In this document: piece by piece, positions 1-11,599 of the stretch
Numbering within the stretch: the stretch's first letter is position 1
Layout of the letters: each line of letters begins with the position of its first letter
Source: Rutpela maculata
Lineage: Eukaryota; Arthropoda; Insecta; Coleoptera; Cerambycidae
Direction of reading: 5' to 3'
Assembly: GCA_936432065.2 (NCBI GenBank)
Contig: OW386285.2
Location: forward strand, 177,487,984-177,551,983
Length of the DNA: 64,000 nucleotides
Program-made: the position numbers and the translations under genes
The notes under the pieces: model-generated
The model's input: only the letters and a program-made list of their open reading frames with translations
Told to the model about the DNA's origin: nothing
Database searches by the model: none

Positions 1-681
1 CTGAGAGAGAGAGAGTGAGCGAGTGTAACGATGCGATGCGACGTTAGTTGCTGCTACTGGAGTGGCATCGTACGTCGGGCGAATATCGTCGACTCAAGAA
101 GTTTCCCAGCTCAACACGCTGTAGGAGGTCTCCAGGTTACGCTCATCCGCTCTGGTTCTGGCGGCGAAACGGCGTCGGGGAATGACTATCGACTCAAGAG
201 GTCCCAGCTCACCACGCTGAAGGATTCCCTAGGTCAGATTGCATTCGTTCCGTCGTGTTTGCGTAGGGAGAAGCACAAAACTGTAAAATGTCCAGCTCAC
301 CACGCTGAATACAGATTGTCAGAGTTGCCCACACTGAATTTATTGATTTGGGGCCGGACTTTTATATCCGAGGATCCTCGCTTACTGGTGACGTAAAGCT
401 GCGTATAGATTGGTGTCGCGTGCAAATCCGTGCCTCTAGACGGGGGCTGGGTAGATTTGCGTGCCGTGTGCACATTGGTAGCGTGTATAAATCCGGAAAC
501 TTTAGTAATGGAGCAGGAATTTAAAGAATGCTTCGTTACAAAATCTAGCTGTATAGATATTAACGCGAAAAATCTGCCGCTACCTCCCTGGCTATATGTA
601 GAGTGAAAATATTTAGAGAAGATAACATACGTCACGGCTTCGCGCATCGAGTATAGTTGACAGCACAATTCTTGGACTTGT
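1..681. other. Non-coding flank with short repeats
   Basis: No convincing gene. The stretch is visibly more GC-rich than most of the window. A motif close to CCCAGCTCACCACGCTGA recurs at 105, 203 and 292, twice preceded by CGACTCAAGA, so this looks like a decayed repeat of unknown type. The open frames here do not resemble a known protein. Confidence 0.4.
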
Positions 682-3200
682 AAAAAATGTCGGCGCCGTT
701 GGCGGTGAGATGCGGGCGTGTTTGATGGTCAAAGCAGGGTTGCCACCGATCTGGAAAACCTGGAAAACCTGGAAATGTCAGGGAATTTCGCCTTTTTTAA
801 AATGTCAGGGAAAAGTCAGGGAAAAATACTAAAAATGTGTAAAAGTCAGGGAATTTATTAAAGTCAGGGAATTTTTAAAAATCGGGTATATTTATTATAA
901 CGCGCGCTTTTTTGAACTGATCGAATGATGTTTTAAGGTTAGTAGCCTAAGTAGTTTAGCCTATCAAGCAAGCAGTAGATTCGATTACTTATCCTTGTTA
1001 CTTGCGCAAAATGTTTAATGTAGTGCGCTTTGTCTTGCAGAAACAGCTGTTCAGATTTTACCAGATTTAAAATATTGTTACATTTGGCATGCTTTTGAAC
1101 ACGTTTCTCCTCAGTATATTTCTTTGTTTATCTGAGTGTTTCTCTGTTTAACACCATCGCAACACATATGTCTGTCTCAAAAGGTCAAGAGCTTCCAACA
1201 CAGATAAAATTTATTATTCTGTTTCTCCACAGATCTCTGTCGAACACAACAGGAAATTGTAAATTGTCGTCTGTCAAAAGAAAATTGACATAATTTTGGC
1301 TAGCAAGAAGTTTGGTATTTGTTTGTTATTAATAATAATTTGTTCATGTGTACGTAAGGTAAGAATTATTTAGCAATTTTGTTTTATTTATTCAATTTTC
1401 AAATAAATCGTTGAGTTTTTGTTTATTTAAAACTTATATAAACTAACGTGAGATGTGACGTTTAAAATTGCTTTTACGTTTTTTCAGTTTAAACCAAATA
1501 AAACGATGCCAAATAGTAAGAAAACTACTTTTAATGCAGATTGGCAAAATGAGAATCTTTTTCCTGATTTTGCAAAATTTATTACACCTGTCGCTGGAAA
1601 TCCCTTTCAAGCCATATGCACATTATGTCAAAAACATTTTGAATTAAGTATCATGGGCAAGCAGTCTGTTATTAGCCACATGAAAAGTAAGGGCCATTTA
1701 AAGAAATTGTCTGCAAAGTGCAATAATAATAACATAATGACATTTGTGAATGCGCACAACCAAAGTGAACCTCATCCGAATCTTTCAACTGATTTAAGTG
1801 AAAACGAAACTAGTCAAACCAAAAAAACTGATACCTCTAAATCTGTAGCACCTCAATCAGTGTCTATGATGGATGATACAAAAATTAATGAGAATGTGTC
1901 TGTCCATTTCTACATTCTTTACGAACACTGATGCTATCGATGCTGAAATATGATGGTGTTTGCATATAGTTGAATCCCATGCATCGATTAATTCTTGTGA
2001 TAAGTCAGTCCCTGTAATGAAAAAAATGTTCAAAGACAGCAACATTGCCCAAAAAATTAGTATGGGCAGAACCAAAGCCAGTTACGTAATAAATCATGGT
2101 ATAGGCCCATATTTTAAGGACACTTTAGATGATTTCTTAAAAACCGTGCCAATATTTGTCGTTAGTTTTGACGAATCTCTGAATAAAGTCATACAAAAGG
2201 GGCAAATGGATCTCCATATACGATTTTTCAATGAGATTACGAAAGCTGTCGAAGTTCGATATTTCAATTCAGTATTTTTAAATAACTGTAAGGCTGAGGA
2301 TATTTTAACTGCATTTAAGAATTGTTTAAACCCCTTATCGTTGAAAAAAATACTGCAAGTAAGTAATCAATTAAAATATGAATACAAATTATCTCCTAAT
2401 TTTTTTATTTTAAAAGGTGTCGATGGACCGTAAATTGGAAATTTTTTAAATTGCTGAAAAGTGATCCAGAATTGGAGGGCTCAAATCTAATCGACATAGG
2501 ATCATGCGGATTGCATGTTATCCATGGTTCTCTGCAAACAGGGCATAAAAACGTCCACTGGAAGATCAATCAGTTTTTAACTGGACTTTATTGGCTATTC
2601 AAAGATTCCCCTGTGCGTAGGGGAGAATTTACTCGTATAACAGATTGCGACAAATTTCCCAAAAAGTTTTGCAAAACAAGGTGGGTAGAAAGCGCTTCGG
2701 CTGCTTTGAGAGCTTTGGAAATTGTGGACAGTGTCCATACTTATATTACGGACAAGAGTACAAAATTGCCGACTAATATTTCAGTGTCAAACGTACAAAC
2801 TGGATTAGAAGACAAACTCATCAAATGCAAGCTAGCATTCTTTGCCACAATAGCCGAAGTTTTGGAGCCCTTTTGCCGAAAGTATCAGCATTCAAAACCC
2901 ATGGCGCCATTTCTGTACAAAGATTTGGAAAGAGTGGTTAGAAATCTAACCAACAGATTTTTAAAGGACGAAAACATGGAAAAAGATCTTCCTCAAATAA
3001 TGAAACTCGATTTAAAGAATAAAATCAATTTAAAGAATGTCAAGAATACTGATATAGGATTTTCAGCTCGCCGATACCTTTCAATTTCCGTTGCTACTGA
3101 AAAAGAGAAGCTCTTATTTTATGCAGACTGTCAGACTTTTCTGATTACTGTTACACAGAAAATCTTGGAACGGTGTTGCTTGAAATACACGATTGTCAAA

Positions 3201-4929
3201 TAGTCCAGGAGACAGTGACGATTTTCGGTACTTATTTTCCCAGTCAGCAAACATGGATAGAATTGTTCGGTTAGTAATTCTAAGCAAAATTCATATATAT
3301 TTAGGGGGGGGTTTTCCGATGCGTCAGAACATACGAATACACTGCCCTTTTTTTCCCAGTGATAAAAATAGTTCTAGTAGAAAGGGGTATACTGAAGTTA
3401 AGTAAAAAAAATAGTCTGGCTAATCTGTGAGTATGGATAATATGTCTGGCAGGTGAAAAACTGAAAAGTTTTCATCAAAAAAATTTCCCTCATTTTCGCA
3501 GTCGTGAAAATTTATCAGATGATGGCCTGTATTATAATAACAGCTTAAAATACAATCTGGCTAATGTGGAACACCCCTAAAGCCTTGTCAGACTCGTCTA
3601 ATAATCGTCAGGCGCGCTGAATTCGGCACGTCAATGCGCCCTTGCAGCAACACAAGCAGGCAGCGGGCAGCATCGTCAGCCCAATAGCAGTGATAGCACA
3701 AGCAGCGCATGCATATTCTTTCAGCTACAGCTAGCAGCAGGTCCACAGTACAGCACTTAGGAAGTGAATTGTAATTCATGTAAAAGTAAAAAGTATTATT
3801 TTAACAATATATTACACATGATTATGTTCGTTCTGCTAGCGGAATATAAAAAATAAACTATAATAAACGTTATAGAGATAATTTATATTTCTTTTAAAAC
3901 TAATCATATTTAACCACCCATACAGATATTGCGTTTTTTTATATAAAGTTTCATTTGTTATCTGTTAATACTGTTAATATGCGCCATTTAGCCACCCATA
4001 CAGATATCGCATTTTTTTTATATAAAGTTTCATTTGTTATCTGCTAATAGTGCTAATACTGTTAATATGCGCCATTTAGCCAAAACAACAACTAATGCTA
4101 AAAAATAGCTGCTATTAAAATAGCAGCTATTTTTAACTGCTAATTGAAAGTGGCAGTAGCAGAAGTAGCTGCTAAACAAAAATAGCTGGTTCGACCCATC
4201 AATTTAGTGTATATTGTCATATGGTAGTAAGAACGAACTCAAAATCCGAGTAACTGACAGAGATAGGTATACAAGGGACAGGGGTCTAGGCAGCTGCGCT
4301 CAGGTAACTCGCATTCCAGCGTCGTTACCTAAATACGCACGTGCTGCTATTCCACTCCTCGTTTAACTACCTGGCTTGTGAGTCTGGCAAGGCCTTCGTG
4401 ATTGTAAATGTCAGCCAGACGTGTATTTTCTATGTAATTATAGTATAATCTATCATGTGGCAAATTTTCAAATCCGGGAAAATAAGAGCAAAAATTTTCT
4501 ATTTTTCCCATTTTGAAGATGCCTCCAGACTCATTTGCCAATTTCTTAAATGAGCCAGACTTATTTTCAATTACAGTTTAGAATTGTATCAATTTATGTG
4601 CTAAATTTCAAGCCTGGCAAAATAAGGGTTACGGATCCGCAAAATTCGTCAAATTTTGAAATCCGCAAATTTTCAGCCAGACTCACTTTCCGCTATCTGA
4701 GATAAGCCAGACTGATATTTTCATAAACTTTATGTTCCACTTTAGTAAATGTAAAATATTTATGACTGGGAAAATAAGTGGACTTGCATTGTGTTTTTAT
4801 TTTTTGAATCCATCCAAAAATTTTAGCCAGACTCAAAAATTCTTGTTTTTTGTCACTAAGAGAACAGATTAATTCATATACACCGACTGGGAAAATAAGT
4901 ACGAAAAAATTTCACTGCCTCCTGGACTA
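3201..4929. mobile_element. Non-autonomous TIR element nested in hAT transposase
   Basis: The ends are inverted repeats beginning TAGTCCAGGAG, with a second matching block CGTACTTATTTTCCCAGTC about 25 bp in. AAA flanks both sides (3198-3200 and 4930-4932). Removing the element plus one AAA restores the host transposase frame exactly, so the duplication is most likely 3 bp. Variants of AGCCAGACT/AGTCTGGCT occur at least six times near the ends, and ACTGGGAAAATAAG-like motifs recur about four times in the right half. A 3-bp duplication with many subterminal repeats fits CACTA-like (EnSpm) or Harbinger-like elements, but the ends are not CACTA. It carries no transposase. Confidence 0.7.
3913..4081 (+). 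repeat. Two-copy tandem repeat (~80-90 bp)
   Basis: Two adjacent copies begin GCCACCCATACAGATAT (first copy ACCACCCATACAGATAT) and share a poly-T/TATAAAG block and the ending GTTAATATGCGCCATTT. The second copy is longer because of an internal duplication. They lie within the nested TIR element. Confidence 0.8.
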
Positions 4930-5017
4930 AAAGGAATGTCTGCTTTGAATCCCAGTTTAATATTGTCGAATGGAAGAAACGCTTTTACCAGATTTAAAAC
5001 ATTGTTACAAGAGCTTC

Positions 5018-6533
5018 TGTGACGTATACTTTCCGGTGAGGCCGGAAAGTGGTCACTTTTGGCACCTTAGCAACGGTTCGGTTGCCTCGGGCGCCACCTT
5101 TACAATTTTTACGTGGGGCAAAGGTCCCACACTAGCCTCTTAATACAGCCTGTTACAGTAGGGCTGGGATAGCTACAGTGGAGAAAACAGTAACTTCCAG
5201 TGGGTCAATTGGGAAAATTGGACTGTTACACAAACAGCAGTAAAACACAAAATTCGGTAAAACAAAATATCTATTTATTTCCTATAAGTTACAGTGATAA
5301 CGAAACTATTTACAGCTTAACTAGTTTAATATATACAGTACATTCATAACGCACAAAAGAGCAAACCCAGGCTGTGACGTGCTGATGATTACGGTAAGTG
5401 CTACCATGCGATACGGTGACGTTACTAAGGTAAACAGGAGTGAAACAGCGATATGACGGTAAAAATGGCGGTGACGTACAGTTTGACAGACAATGACAGG
5501 TTAAAGGAGTGAATTGCCGAGTTAATCAGGTTACGGGTTGTCATTAAATACCAGGAAGAAACAAGCAGTTACCAAACAAATCAGCAAAATTAATTATTTT
5601 AAGGGTCAAACTTGTACCTATTATTTATGAACCTACTCACTTTTCGTCCTGGCCCACGTCCGGTCTGGTAACGGTCTCGAGTCGCACTCGTTCCGGTCTT
5701 CTCAGCGGTGACTATAACAGAAGATTCACGGTTAGAGTGGGGAACTCTATATTTGCTGCGTGCGGTAATGACGTAGTCGCGGTAGGAGCAATCTTTAAGG
5801 ATCGGTACTTGCACAGTTGGCGGGGCTCCTGCTTACTGCTGGACGCGTCTAGAGTCGTGGAGCGGCCGACCACGACTGTTTGATATCACGAGTTTTAATA
5901 AAGACTTTCCTCTTTCCACAAGCCGGTAGAGGGGGAAAATGTGCAGACACGGTGCGTAGCGGTAAATGAATACTTGTATTATTTTCAGGTGAAACGGTTA
6001 AATGAAAAATATTTTACAAGTCAGAAATCGCGGACTTTACCATTATTTTCTGTCCCCCGGTCTTAGAAAAATTTCACTTACTTGCTTTACTCACTTTACT
6101 TACTTATTTCCGAAGCTGGCTGCAGTGGGCACGTCTGGTCGCTGTTGGAGCTCGTGAGGAACTGACTGTCTGCTCTCAGCGCATCGGGTATCTAGTCCAC
6201 TATCCCTTCTATTCGCGGTAATGACGGGGGAACAGTGCGCGTGGATATTGATTGACGTAGGCGCAACTTAGTACAGTGTCGCGGAAATATAATTCAAATA
6301 TTAACTTACGTCTGCTGGCGGTTTCCCTGGAGAAGGCACTTCTGCTCTCTGTTGTTCACTGGTAGCAACTGAATGCTTTCTACGGAGATCACGGTTTAGT
6401 ATGCATTTTCAGAACGGTTGTGCCTAGAGGGGGCCTATTAGTTTATGCGGTGATATAATTGTTTTTCACAGCCTGGTAAAATCTAACAGAAAATATAAAT
6501 GGTTTGTTGGGGTTTAAAATACGCTTCATTACA
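5018..6533. mobile_element. Solo LTR (~1.5 kb)
   Basis: The segment starts TGTGACG and ends ATTACA, and is flanked by a 4-bp direct repeat CTTC (5014-5017 and 6534-6537). Excising it plus one CTTC joins the hAT transposase codons in frame, which fixes the boundaries precisely. It has TG...CA termini, a candidate AATAAA near 5890, and no coding capacity. A solo LTR left by recombination between the two LTRs of a Ty3/gypsy-type element is the simplest reading. The family is not identified. Confidence 0.75.
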
Positions 6534-7133
6534 CTTCATGACCTAGGCAAAATTGATAGCCTTGTAGCCGAGAGGAGTCAACAGCAGTACCAGGATTTCC
6601 TGAAAAACGAAGCTATGATTAACGAGTTGAAGAAGTTTGAAGAAAAACTTAATTTGGGGGATTTATATGTCAAGCTATTCATGAAAAATAATGACTATAT
6701 CGATTTATGGTCTGTGATTAAATTAATATTAATCATTTCCCATGGCAACGCAGATGTAGCGTCTGGGTTTTCAATAAACAAAGAGCTTTTGGTGAAAAAT
6801 CTTCACGAAAATTCTGTCATTAATCAGCGTTTGGTTTATGATAGCATTAAAAATTTTAGGGGACCATTAAACGTGGAAATCAATGATAAACTTCGACGAT
6901 ACACAAGGAGATCAAACAATAACTATAAAGAGGCTCTCGCTGCAAAAAAAAAAAGAAACTACAGAAGAACAATTGCTTCGAAAACGAAAACAATGTGCAA
7001 TTGCGGAGATCAAAATTCTTGAAAGTAAGAAACGGAAGATTACAGAATGTACAGATTTTGAAAAGGCTGAAATCGACAGAGAGCTGATAAAATTACGAGA
7101 ACAAATTACAAAGACATAATTTTGCAAAGTGAG

Positions 7134-7633
7134 AAAAATATGTGTTTATTTTCGTTTTATTATAATTATTTAAAAAACTATAAATGGTATAATCTTTAAA
7201 ATAGTTTCTACATTGCCTGTAAGGAATACCTACAACTATATATAGTTTTTATTGTAATTTTTTTATATAGTATAATTCCATACTCTAATAATGAAATTTG
7301 GAACTGATTCAAGTACAACAGAAATTCAAGTACAACAGAAATTTACATTAAAAATATGTGTAATTGTATTCGTTGGTGAAACAGTTTTATAGATTATGCT
7401 GTATTTGGTTTTTTAAATATTTATAAAATAAACGCATATTTCCCTCTCACTCTGAAAAATCCTATCCTTAAGTACAATATTATTTTGTAGCAGCATGTAT
7501 ATTTTTATTTCTTTGTGTTCCGTCAAACTTTGAATAAAAGTTATTTATAAAGTCGAAAATAAAATCTATACCAACTACCTATGCTTTATTTTTTAAGACA
7601 GTACTGAAATTTATTTATCATAAAATACTTGCC
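7134..7633. other. hAT 3' non-coding region
   Basis: This AT-rich sequence between the transposase stop and the palindrome has no recognisable gene. AAGTACAACAGAAATT is repeated near 7310-7340. Confidence 0.5.
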
Positions 7634-7860
7634 TCTGAAGAAGTAGTTTCCACAAACACCAAAACACTTGAATACAACACTCGAATACTATTATTCGACG
7701 AGCGTTTCGACAACCAAGTTGTCATCATCTGGAGATGATTAAAACTGAGTTTTAATCATCTCCAGATAATGACAACATGGTTGTCGAAACGTGTGCCGAA
7801 TAATAGTATTCGAGTATTGTATTCAAGTGTTTTGATGTTTGTGGAAACTGCTTCTTCGGA
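7634..7860. repeat. Large near-perfect palindrome (~113-bp arms)
   Basis: The sequence reads into its own reverse complement at about 7747 with essentially no loop. The arms differ at about ten positions. Each arm includes GACAACCAAGTTGTC-like stem sequence next to CGTTTC. On the strand reading out of the centre this gives GTTGTCGAAACG, like repeats I recall next to Penelope-like elements. It lies inside the hAT element. Confidence 0.85.
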
Positions 7861-8049
7861 GACGGCGTCACACCGAAGCGTTTTTAGCGGGTATGGAAAA
7901 ATATTAGTTTGGTCAGGGAAAACCTGGAAAAGTCAGGAAATTTCACTCTATAATTTGGGTGGCAACCCTGCAAAGGCGCCGACATTTTTTGAGTGTCTGG
8001 TAAATCTGATATACTCTATATAATAATTTCATGAAATAATTATAGTCGG

Positions 8050-9475
8050 GGAGCACTCCCTACCTGTACGTGGACCCGATCCTTGGGGACAATGTTTTTC
8101 ATAAAGATTAAAGCCCAAGGAACAATTTAAGACATGTCCTAGAAAAAAATTATCTGTACTTTCAAAATGGCGGCCATATGTTAAAAAAACTGTTGTCAAT
8201 GTTGTTTATGTCATTTATCACAAAAACTAAAAAAGACAAAAACTTTTTTCACAAAAAACAATGTGCATAAAAATTTTTACAATTTTGTTCCTATACAATA
8301 TTTTGATAGGAGTTACCATTTTCCAGATAAATGAGTCCAAAATTAAGAAAATATGGGAATTCATATATCGGTAAATCATTTAGAGGAAATTTGACAATTA
8401 TTGTAAGGCGTATAATATAACTTATATTATTAACACAACAAGAAATAAAATGAACTGAAAAAAATTAATAATAATAGTAATGATATTATAATTTGCAGAC
8501 ATTTATCTCGAAAACAGTAACAATGGGTTATGAACAGATTAGGATTAAAAGTGTTGATAGTGACATATTTTGAATTCTGCTGGCTCATTCCAATAAAATT
8601 AAATGTAAATTACCGGATTTGGCAATACAAGAAGGCTTATTAACATATTCGCATTAGCAGAAGAGTATGGACCTCAAAAATATTCGGCATTACTGGGCCT
8701 TAATTCATTTACTAATTGCCATTAGACAGAAACGTGGTGACAAAGATTTGTCTTTACCAATTGACACTAAAGTTGATTTTTCTTCGATTCCACCACCAAG
8801 AGCTTGCTTTATCGAGCATATTAAAAGGAGTGTTTACCAAACGCGTATTTGGCGATTATCCGACGAAGGTATTCACAATATTCCAAAGCCTTGGAATGAT
8901 TATGGATGGTAAGAAAATGGAGAACCTCTTTGGTGTTCAGCAGATAAAATACTGTCTCAATCGCTTCCTAAAATTCTTCAGGAGATGATTCCAAATCAAA
9001 TCATAATAGACGAAAGTGACGATGATAACGATATCATAAATGAAGCAATAGAGGAAGAAGACTTGAAAGAATTATATTCGATGTATCGGGACACAGCAAT
9101 AATGAATCTGAAAGCGAATCAGATGTTACTTTACGTTTTATATTGAATTTTATATTTTATTTTAAGAGCTGAATCATTTATCTGGAAAATGGGAACTCCT
9201 ATCCAAATATTGTATAGCAATAAAATTGTAGAAAGTTGTATGCATTGTTTTTTGTGCAGAAAGTTTTTTTCCATCTTTTTTAGTTTTTGTGTTAAATGAT
9301 AAAAACAATATTTGCAATTTTTTTTAAACGGACGCCATTTTGAAAGTGCAGCCAGATTTTTTAGGACATGTCTTAAATTATTCGTTAGGCTTTAAAGGCT
9401 TTAATCTTTATAAAAAACATTGTCCCCAAGGATCGGGAGGGGGGGGGGGTGCACGGACAGTTAGGGTGGGCTCTC
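8050..9475. mobile_element. Element with ~300-bp terminal inverted repeats
   Basis: The left region (about 8050-8345) and right region (about 9175-9475) are reverse complements, with CCGATCCTTGGGGACAATG in both. Matching continues through AAGACATGTCCTA and a block ending near TTTCCAGATAAATGA. The outer ends (GAGCACTCCCTACCTG on the left) diverge slightly and the right end contains a long poly-G run. The interior contains a broken ORF. The superfamily is unknown, since no target duplication is clear. Confidence 0.7.
8520..9146 (+). pseudogene. Broken ORF of unknown transposon-associated family
   Basis: One frame gives VDSDIF, a TGA, then ILLAHSNKIKCK (about 8550-8615). After another break, a better-preserved part at 8667-8912 reads DLKNIRHYWALIHLL and SSIPPPRACFIEHIKRS, ending NDYGW before a TAA at 8910-8912. 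The same frame continues past that stop as ENGEPLWCS and an acidic tail to about 9146. The pattern of a DxD-like start, PPPRxxxxxHIKR, then YGW-x-ENGEPxW resembles the C-terminal part of uncharacterised repeat-encoded proteins I recall from arthropods. I cannot assign a function. Confidence 0.45.
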
Positions 9476-9532
9476 GTAGTAAGTTTAAAATTAATAAATC
9501 CCATAATATCTTTCGGTAGTAGAAAAAAAATA

Positions 9533-9655
9533 TTACATTACACGATGCGAAAGCCATTTTAGGTGTTCGGTGTTTTTTGAAATGTCTCGGCTTCGCCTCG
9601 ACCATTCAAAAATCACCTCACACCTAAAAGTAAACTTTCGCATCTAGTAATGTAA
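9533..9655. repeat. Short hairpin MITE-like repeat
   Basis: TTACATTAC...GATGCGAAAG...TTTTAGGTGT at the left is mirrored at the right with a few mismatches, around a CTCGGCTTCGCCTCGA centre. The 123-bp foldback has no coding potential. Confidence 0.75.
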
Positions 9656-10373
9656 ATAACTATATCTAATGTGACTCCCAGATACCTCACAAAATTTCAA
9701 GCCTAACACGTAAGCCACTGAGTCGGTTTCAATGTACATTTATTTTGTAAATGTAAGGCTTACAATTGCATTTGTCACTGTTGTTGCCGTGCAGCAAAAG
9801 TGCGATGCGTAAGGCAAGTGTGAACGAAACTGTTCAGATACACATTTATTCTCAGAAACATTATAAAAGTCTTAAAGGCAACTTCATATCGCCGCGAAAG
9901 TGAATATTTTTTTGGGAATTGAACATAATTGCGAAAAATATTTGCGTTATTTTGAGAATATTTTTATCTCTACCTTAGCCGAGGAAAGAGGACACGTCAT
10001 TCAGCGACCTTGATTTTTTTAGCTTTTGTAAACATTATTTTGAATTTAAACGCCAATAGAATCTGTTACACGCACTGATGATTACATGCATTTATTACTG
10101 TCAACCTTTTCCGATTAAGTTATAGTCCATATTATAATTACCTTTATAGATTATTATTGTGTATTTCTGATACAAGATTGGAATAATTTCCTTTCAGATT
10201 GTTTCTTTAAATATTTCTTGAATACCACTATTACTACCAATTTTACTTTTTAAATCGATCAAACACAGAAGAAGATTCAAACATTCTATAAACACGATAT
10301 TTGTAGCATGTCATTCATATGCTCATGAACATATCTCGCATACAGAAAATTATAACTTTCACACTCTTAATAA
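9656..10373. other. Non-coding, nothing recognised
   Basis: AT-rich sequence with no ORF or repeat that I can support. Confidence 0.5.
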
Positions 10374-10418
10374 TAACAGGCACACAAAAAAAAGTCTTAT
10401 ACTTTTTTACCGACTATC

Positions 10419-10486
<68 letters not shown>

Positions 10487-11030
10487 GACGTTGAAACCGA
10501 ATCCGAGGTCAGAATTGTAACATGTCATCAATTTTTTCATGTAAGCTCATGTCAAAAAACATCTTAGAACAAGCCTGAAACCGAGTAAAAAGTAAATTGC
10601 CAGATTAAACGAGTTGACACATGTTTATATATATATATATTTTGGAGCGCTGAAACCGAATCCAAGATCAGAATTGTCACATGTCGCCAATATTTTCATG
10701 TAAGCTCAAAAAACAGCTTAGAACAAACCTGAAACCGGGTAAAAAGTAACTTGAGTTGAGTATTTTGAGGCGCCAAAACCGAATCCGAGGTCAGAATGTC
10801 CTTATCATATCAGGATTTTGACATAATCTGAAAAAAAGTCTTAAAAAAACAGGCACACATAAATGGTTAAGAATGCATTTACGTGAGTAGATCTTAGTGT
10901 CTTGTGATAAGTTTAAACCTTATTTTAAATATATTTTTATGGTGATTTTTTGAGGTTATGTCAAAATTCTGATATGATGGGAGAATTCTGACCTGAGATT
11001 CAGTTTCAGCCTTCCAACATTCATATTAAG
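10374..11030. repeat. TIR-family fragment with tandem GAAACCGAATCCGAGG units
   Basis: It begins ACAGGCACACAAAAAAAAGTC, like the ends of the element at 17634-19937. Three units near 10490, 10655 and 10775 share a CTGAAACCGAATCCGAGGTC-like core, a CATGTAAGCTCA block and CTTAGAACAA, about 150 bp apart. The third unit pairs with a reversed copy at about 10960-11020, forming a hairpin. An (AT)n run interrupts the first part. Confidence 0.65.
10424..10482. repeat. (AT)n microsatellite
   Basis: Uninterrupted alternating A and T for about 58 bp inside the repeat-family fragment. Confidence 0.95.
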
Positions 11031-11599
11031 TAAAGTGTAAAGTGATTTGGTCGTTTTAAGTTTTTAAATCTACTTTAAAATGCATTGTTGACCATTTATG
11101 AGATGTTTTTTGAGATTGAGGCACTTTGAAATTTGTAAAATCTACAATAAAAAAAAACAATTCTTTTAAAGGAAAAATACATCGTGATACGATGAAATTG
11201 AAGGTTAATGAAGCAGGTTTTAATTACGTCGTAAGAACGCTCTAGTGTCCTAGACTGCGGGAGTAGGCCACGCGTGACATTGCCGTTTCGTCACGCTCTA
11301 GAATTTCAACTTGATAATTTTCCAACAATTCTTGTGATTAAAACAATTGTAACATGTCTAACGAAGAGTTTGTAGAAAAAAACGTTTTTATTATTTCATT
11401 TTTATTTGCTTTTGATACATATTAATAATTTTTATTTTTGGACAAAAAAATTGATGAGAAATATTAAATAAATAAAAAAATTATTTTTTTAACTTTTGTT
11501 AATATCTTTGAAAAGTAGTGTCCACTCGAACATATATTTTTGCAGAATACGAACATTATTTGAAATGACATTGATGATATAAATGTGGAGGGCGCCAAT
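11031..11599. other. Non-coding, nothing recognised
   Basis: No supported gene or repeat; the sequence is AT-rich. Confidence 0.5.

Larger units (their letters stand above)
1506..7119 (+). pseudogene. hAT-family transposase, broken and interrupted
   Basis: The first part (about 1506-1931) has a BED-like zinc finger: C-x2-C in ICTLCQKHF and H-x4-H in HMKSKGH. A splice acceptor-like TTTTTTCAG precedes the start. A frameshift near 1910 and a TGA at 1951-1953 follow. The core region (1960-3200) contains VSFDESLNK and the run FCKTRWVESA. A good GTAAGT...AG intron of about 58 bp lies near 2359-2416, and just after it about 8 nt are missing. The stop after 3200 is supplied by the first bases of the inserted element. 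Reading resumes in frame at 4933-5017 and again from 6538, giving the C-terminal hAT dimerisation region with SHGNADVASGFSINKE. An 11-A run at 6944-6954 shifts the frame before a lysine-rich coiled-coil tail ending at 7119. It is clearly non-functional. Family membership rests on remembered hAT protein patterns. Confidence 0.75.
735..7970 (+). mobile_element. Decayed hAT DNA transposon carrying nested insertions
   Basis: The ends are a 13-bp perfect inverted repeat, CAGGGTTGCCACC at 735-747 and its complement at 7958-7970, of the CAGGG type usual in hAT elements. CAAAG lies directly outside each end (730-734 and 7971-7975). That would be a 5-bp duplication, shorter than the usual 8 bp of hAT. 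The left subterminal region has about five copies of GTCAGGGAA and the right has two, as expected of transposase-binding repeats. The interior holds a transposase pseudogene split by two later insertions (3201-4929 and 5018-6533). Without them the element would be about 4 kb. The ends could lie slightly further out, because a 16-bp inverted repeat also flanks them. Confidence 0.75.

Noticed and set aside
31..668. Overlapping ORFs on both strands at the window start
   Set aside because: No recognisable motif; the region has internal short repeats.
5380..5400. CTGATGATTACGG, a hammerhead-like core word
   Set aside because: No GAAA segment or pairing stems follow at suitable distance.
8960..8985. 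CTGAAGA on the minus strand, possible hammerhead core
   Set aside because: No GAAA and no stem II; lies in a coding relic.
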